64,000 bases of DNA. It comes from Rhododendron vialii. Taxonomy: Eukaryota > Streptophyta > Magnoliopsida > Ericales > Ericaceae. Both the position numbers and the translations under genes were made by a program. Shown here piece after piece: positions 59,408 through 64,000 of this stretch. The notes below the pieces were generated by a model, which was given only the letters and a program-made list of their open reading frames with translations, was not told where the DNA came from and ran no database searches. The stretch lies in contig NC_080564.1 in the NCBI RefSeq assembly GCF_030253575.1, positions 25,134,001-25,198,000 on the forward strand. Direction: 5' to 3'. How positions within the stretch are numbered: position 1 is the stretch's first letter; each line of letters starts with the position of its first letter.

Positions 59408-59791
59408 AGTTAAGGTAGTCCTTAGGAGAAGAGAAAAGGTCCTTATTTTATGTGTGTGTGTGTATATATATACATACATATACCTACATAATAAGGGAGA
59501 ACGGTTTTTGAATCTTATATCCTACATAAATCCTAAATTAATTTGCCCTACAAATCCTATAGCTCTCTCTCTCTCAAACAGAGGTAATTGTACAATTACC
59601 ACTAATCAGATCTTACGTTCAAAGTTGAGATCTCTCTCTCTCTCCTCTTCTTCTATGTTCCCTTTTTAGCTCTCCGCTCCCAAAGCCGACACCTCTCTTT
59701 AGCCCTGTGATTTTTTTCGAGAATGAATACTCTCTCTTGATTAGTTTTGGTCACAAATCTAAGGGTAGATCAATTACTCCCCTTCTCCTCT

Positions 59792-60514
59792 CTCTCTACT
59801 AGGGGTGAGCATGGATCGGATTGGTCTGGTTTTATAGTAATCCAATAACCAAACCACTACTTACGGATTATGAATTTAGAGAACCAAACCAATCCATAAA
59901 ATTCATAAAACCAAACCATTCAAAGGCGGTTTGGTTTCGGTTTTAAACCACGGTTCGTTTAAAATTGAGATATCATTACTATAAACTATTTTAAGTACTT
60001 AAAATTGCATAGATAACTTAAACTAAAAGTTATATTGAAATTAATATATTAAAATCATCAAAACTCACTAACATCAATCAACTAAATAAGAATAGAATAC
60101 ATTAGAAAGTAAGTTACCGAGATAAAAGAGTAGGAAATCACTTTACTAAGCCCAAACCATGTATGTTTAGCGTAATGAAATTGTAGAAATAGGAAGTTTA
60201 GGAAATTAATATTGAAAGTGAAAGAAAAGAATAGGGTGGTGGAATAGAGTATTAGATAAGGAAATTAAGTTTATTAAGTATATCTAAACAAATTATATAC
60301 TATATGTGTGTGTGTGTCTATCACACGGTTCGGATTGGTTTGGAACCAGAACCATTAACGTAAATTCATAAACCAAACAATTTAACACGGTTTTTATTTT
60401 TTTTAAACCAAGACCTAACCACATCATTAAAAAACCAAACCAAATTATTCGGTTTGGATTGGTTTGGACTGAATTCACGGTTTCATGGTTATTTTGCTCA
60501 CCCCTACTCTCTAC
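59792..60514. mobile_element. hAT-type MITE with 8-bp target duplication
   Basis: CTCTCTAC occurs at 59792-59799 and 60507-60514. The 707-bp element starts TAGGGGTGAGCATGGATC and ends TTTTGCTCACCCCTA. Both ends are rich in AACCAAACC/GGTTTGGTT in both orientations, parallel to the AACCGG-rich element at 34665-35258. Non-coding. Confidence 0.92.
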
Positions 60515-60825
60515 ACACACTCCCAATCGCAGCTAATTTGAAACCAGGTTGACTCCATTTTTTTTTCTCAATTTAAATGGCTATTTCGATTGCAAAACTC
60601 CCACCATTGTCCAATCTATCATGAGATTGTTTAACTTTGGGTCAAGGTTTAATTTTACAATTTTGTTTTGATTTCAGATTTATTTATATTGTAATCCTCT
60701 GTGATTCTCTCTCTCTCTCCCCCCCAAAAAAAAAAAAAAAAAAGAGACCAACCTGCCACATTCTCTGTGCTATTTTTAAATTTTGAACGTTATAAGGAGA
60801 AAAATCAAATTAAAGGTTTTCATTT

Positions 60826-60916
60826 AACGGTTATTTATAACGTCCTCTCATATGGGGGTGGGACATACATATACATGGAATGCACCCCATATGAGATAGA
60901 GTTAAAAACAACCGTT
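60826..60916. repeat. Short palindrome
   Basis: CTCATATGGGGGTG and CACCCCATATGAG form the inner arms around about 20 bases, and AACGGTTATTTATAAC / GTTAAAAACAACCGTT extend them outward. This is possibly a tiny foldback element. Confidence 0.6.
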
Positions 60917-61036
60917 GTATCTAAAAAAATTCGAAAAAAGTGTTTTTTTTTAATCCAAAAACAACCGGTGCTTGATACTTCATTTAAATTGTGTTTAGAA
61001 AATATTGCGTTGTGCCTTCAGGCACGGACATACACT

Positions 61037-61037
61037 A

Positions 61038-61094
<57 letters not shown>

Positions 61095-61121
61095 ATGGGT
61101 AGATATCTATCTATCTATCTA
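61037..61121. repeat. GT/AT/ATCT compound microsatellite
   Basis: GT repeats run into AT repeats (to about 61092), and ATCT units follow at 61102-61120. Confidence 0.9.
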
Positions 61122-62240
61122 GTCCCCTTCTCCTTTAATTGGAATTGGAAGGTGGGAGTAGAACAAGAGCATCAATTAATTTTCATAATTAATACTAGTA
61201 ATTAATCCCTGAAGATTACGCTCGAAAGCCTCCTGTAATTAACCAATCTCGACAACGATATGGTATCATGATCAGAGTGAATGGATCAAAGTCGAGGCGA
61301 CGATTTCTGTCTCTATTAATGTCAAGTGAAAATGAGATTTTCTTTTTGGTGCAAATTAAAGATGGAAGTGCATGGTACCGAAACCACATCACCATTATCT
61401 GCCAAGTTATGAAACCACACTATTATTTGTAGGAGACCCTAGTGACGGATCTAGAAATTTGGTACGGATGGATCACTTCTCAATCATAATCTTAATAAAA
61501 ACAACGGACAATTTAAGAAAAAATAAATGAAATAATACTTTATTATATGTACTTGTGTTGTAGATATAGGAAGGGTTGTTGGTATTGTGGTATTACTATG
61601 ATAAAAGCTCTTGATGGGCTTCAACTATCGTTAGCTACGTGTTCTAGGATAATTTTTTCATCCGTTTGAACATCAACAATAAAAAGAAAGATTGGAGAAA
61701 ACTCATAGGCAACCAACGGCACAAAAGGTAACGTCCTTGACGTTTGCACAAGTCGCAAGGCTTGCTATGAGTTGGGTATTTTTATATATATTACTTATTT
61801 CTTTGGTTCAAAAAACACTATTTCAATAATTTTAGTTGAGTCACGTGATCTGCCTGTTCCTTACTTAGATTCGCTCTTGAGAGACCCCATGCCACCTCAC
61901 TTACGTCAGGACCGAAACCAAGGCCCCTCCACATGTGGATGGTGCATGTTAATTAGGAGTATGGTACCGAAACCACATGACCATTATCAGCTCCTCTTTG
62001 GTAAGAATTACTCTCCACTAAGAATCGAATATCAGATATAATCACAGTCTAACAATCAAGATTAATGAAATTTTTTAGTCGTTCAAAAAAGAAAAAAACA
62101 TTTGAATTATCTTAGAAATTTAATTCAAATGCTATGTTCTAAAATCTTTATTATGGGGTACCTGAAGGTTTTTTTTTATATTTTATTTTATAGTTTGTAC
62201 TGTAATTGTGACCTCTTGAATTTTATTATGTATTATGGTC
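61122..62240. other. Intergenic, with a 26-base direct repeat
   Basis: ATGGTACCGAAACCACATCA at 61371 and ATGGTACCGAAACCACATGA at 61960 are direct copies about 590 bases apart, each followed by CCATTATC. 61441 begins a hAT-like AGTGACGGATCTAGAAAT with no partner found. No gene recognised. Confidence 0.45.
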
Positions 62241-62294
62241 AAAACTAGATAATGGTATCTTAGCAAAAACAGTGTATCTACCAAAATAAATCAA

Positions 62295-62580
62295 GAGATA
62301 ATCCTATCTCAGACAATAAATTGTATAAACACAAAAAATAGAAAAAGATACAGTATCTTATGAATTGTATGTTCACAACAAAAATATATTATGTGTTTGA
62401 GATACTGTTATCTCTTTCTTCACATAGACTGCTTTGCCCACAAAGAACAAGAGATAAGAATATCTCATGTATATGGTATCTCAACTGGTATATGGTATGT
62501 ATTGTCTCATGTAAATAGAAAGAGATAACAGTATCTCAGACAATACAGTTCGCAAATAAATTGAGAGATAACTCTATCTC
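62295..62580. repeat. Cluster of GAGATA-N4-TATCTC palindromes
   Basis: Five perfect 16-bp palindromes of the form GAGATA-N4-TATCTC lie at 62295-62310, 62399-62414, 62451-62466, 62522-62537 and 62565-62580. A variant AAGATA-N3-TATCTT is at 62345-62359. The four-base spacers all differ (ATCC, CTGT, AGAA, ACAG, ACTC) while the arms are invariant. Start-to-start spacing is 50, 54, 52, 71 and 43. Extra GGTATCTC and TGTCTCAT pieces lie between. Conserved arms with free spacers look like binding sites for a dimeric protein. Confidence 0.9.
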
Positions 62581-62639
62581 AATAGAAACATTATATCTAA
62601 TTCATTGTTTCCTTTTACTCTCAAAGGTCAAACAGCCAC

Positions 62640-64000
62640 AATTGGAGCTGACAGAACATGATAGAAGGTTGTTTGCTGAACTAGTTTTGCATGAACCAAA
62701 AATAAGAAGGTGAAAGCCAACAAGAACAAGAATGTGAAAGCCAACAAGAACAAGAACAAAGACCAGAAAGTGAAGCCGAAGAAGACAACATCAAGCAACA
62801 AGAACCTGAAAGCCAACAAGAAAAACCCTAAAAAGAGAACCAAGACGTTTAGCGCATGATTTTAGAGCTTCAACAAAGAATTTAGGTGCTCGAAAAAGAA
62901 AACATCATATGAAAGTTGAAATTGAAGAAAGAGACAAAAAGATCAGAGAAAGGGATATCCTGATTGTCGAGTTACGCCACAATGTTGAAGACCTTCAAAA
63001 TGAGCTTACAGGATATAGAAGACAAAGTGCAGATTATACAGATCTGCATTTTGAGGTGGTGAAGCTAAAGGAACACATAATCAACAATCAGGTTGAAATA
63101 GGTGGGTTGTATGTTGAGAAGGGTATTGCAAAAGAAAAAATTGAGGAGGTCACAGAAGAGTTGCAAGAGATGGCAGCACATTGTGTTTCCCAACATTACA
63201 ACGATCATAAGATAATAGAAGAATTGGAGAAACAAAAAGCCAAGAATTTGCACGATGAAGAGGTCACTGAGCAAGAAATAGACCAAATGATCAAGTCCAC
63301 AATCTCAAACATTCAAGAACAACCACAGCAAACAACGAAGAAGAGATTGAGGACAGGTCATACTGTGAACCCATCATCATTGACAAAGAGAGTGAGAGGG
63401 ATGATAGAAAAGATAAGAAAATGGAGGACTTCAAGCGTATCAGAAGAAGAAACTAGCAGAGAAACCAACTCCAGAACAACTTACAGGATATAGAAGACAA
63501 AGTGCAGATTATACAGATCTACATTTTGAGGTGGTGAAGCTAAAGGAACACATAATCGACAATCAGGTTGAAATAGGTGGGTTGTATGTTGAGAAGGATA
63601 TTGCAGAAGAAAAAATTGCGGAGGTCACAGAAGAGTTGCAATAGATGGCAGCACATTGTGTTTCCCAACATTACAATGATCATAAGATAATAGAAGAATT
63701 GGAGAAACAAAAAGCCAAGAATTTGCACGATGAAGAGGTCACTGAGCAAGAAATAGACCAAATGATCAAGTCCATAATCTCAAACATTCAAGAACAACCA
63801 CAGCAAACAATGAAGAAGAGATTGAGGACAGGTCATACTGTGGACCTATCATCGTTGACAAAGAGAGTGAGAGGGATGATAGGAAAGATAAGAAAATGGA
63901 GGACTTCAAGTGTATCAGAAGAAGACACCAACAGAGAAACCAACTCCAAAACAACAATAAATGGGTGTTGAAATAACAAAGCTGGCACATCTTGTCTCAG
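62640..64000 (+). pseudogene. Decaying coiled-coil coding sequence with internal duplication
   Basis: From about 62690 one frame reads like a real Glu/Gln-rich protein (ESQQEQE repeated) but meets stops at about 62826 and later. A similar style continues as ILELQQRI and VLEKEN before the 62909-63493 frame, 194 residues from its ATG. That frame is mostly heptad-like coiled coil (KVEIEERDKKIRERD, VVKLKEHIINNQVEIGGLY, EEVTEELQEMAAH) followed by a basic part (KKRLRTGHTVNPSSLTKRVR). At 63481 a tandem duplication begins, the frame shifts and the copy carries a new TAG where the first has GAG. The sequence runs off the window end. I do not recognise the family. It could be a transposon-borne protein, given the palindrome cluster just upstream. 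Confidence 0.6.
63006..63955 (+). repeat. 475-bp tandem duplication
   Basis: Unit 1 is 63006-63480 and unit 2 is 63481-63955; both start TTACAGGATATAGAAGACAA and end CCAACTCCA-AACAAC. They differ at roughly 20 positions (for example GAG to TAG in TTGCAAGAGATGG). The unit length is 475, one more than a multiple of three, so unit 2 is out of frame with unit 1. Confidence 0.92.

Noticed and set aside
62909-63493. Intact 194-residue protein-coding gene
   Set aside because: Upstream protein-like sequence is broken by stops, the C-terminus is set by the duplication junction, and no splice sites restore a longer frame within the window.

Overview
The window is nuclear DNA of a flowering plant, most likely a eudicot. 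The evidence is AT-rich intergenic DNA full of small transposons, genes with several GT-AG introns, and plant-specific families (DYW-type PPR, RKD, CLE, PSY, DUF3223/EMB514). I cannot name the species. I rebuilt eight protein-coding genes by joining exons at splice sites that keep the frame and match family motifs. No standard tRNA or rRNA gene, CRISPR array or bacterial-type element was seen.

Layout. 1-6.7 kb is repeat-rich intergenic DNA: a foldback element, a poly-A insertion with a 14-bp target duplication, an Au-type SINE and a possible LTR-retrotransposon remnant. At 6.8-7.7 kb (+) is a three-exon gene for a secreted PSY-type sulfated-tyrosine peptide, with a long CT/ATC microsatellite in intron 1. 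At 11.8-15.2 kb (-) is a five-exon GDSL esterase/lipase. At 16.26-16.66 kb is a GC-rich, almost perfect 397-bp palindrome. At 19.1-20.9 kb (-) is an intronless PPR-DYW organelle RNA-editing factor. At 22.4-24.1 kb (-) is an RKD (RWP-RK) transcription factor with a hAT-type MITE in intron 2. 24.2-29.9 kb is intergenic with several MITEs and SINEs. At 30.0-32.6 kb (-) is the two-exon EMB514/DOMINO1-like DUF3223 gene with an RGG tail. 33-40 kb is a transposon graveyard with three hAT-type elements (two flanked by perfect 8-bp duplications, one by an imperfect one that carries a nested foldback MITE). At 41.4-47.8 kb (+) is a seven-exon RING-CH membrane E3 ligase with a GC-AG intron and nested LINE fragments. 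At 50.0-50.3 kb (+) is a single-exon CLE45-type peptide gene. At 51.3-53.9 kb (-) is a two-exon GT47 exostosin-like glycosyltransferase. 54.6-62 kb is again MITE-rich. 62.3-64 kb holds a cluster of regularly spaced GAGATA-N4-TATCTC palindromes followed by a decaying coiled-coil coding sequence with a 475-bp tandem duplication.

The genes do not form one pathway; this is ordinary plant gene order with independent neighbours. Two of the eight are short secreted-peptide hormone precursors that simple gene calling would miss. The most unusual non-genic signals are the palindrome cluster at 62.3-62.6 kb with the duplicated unit beside it, the 397-bp palindrome, and a set of MITE insertions dated relative to each other by nesting and target-site duplications.
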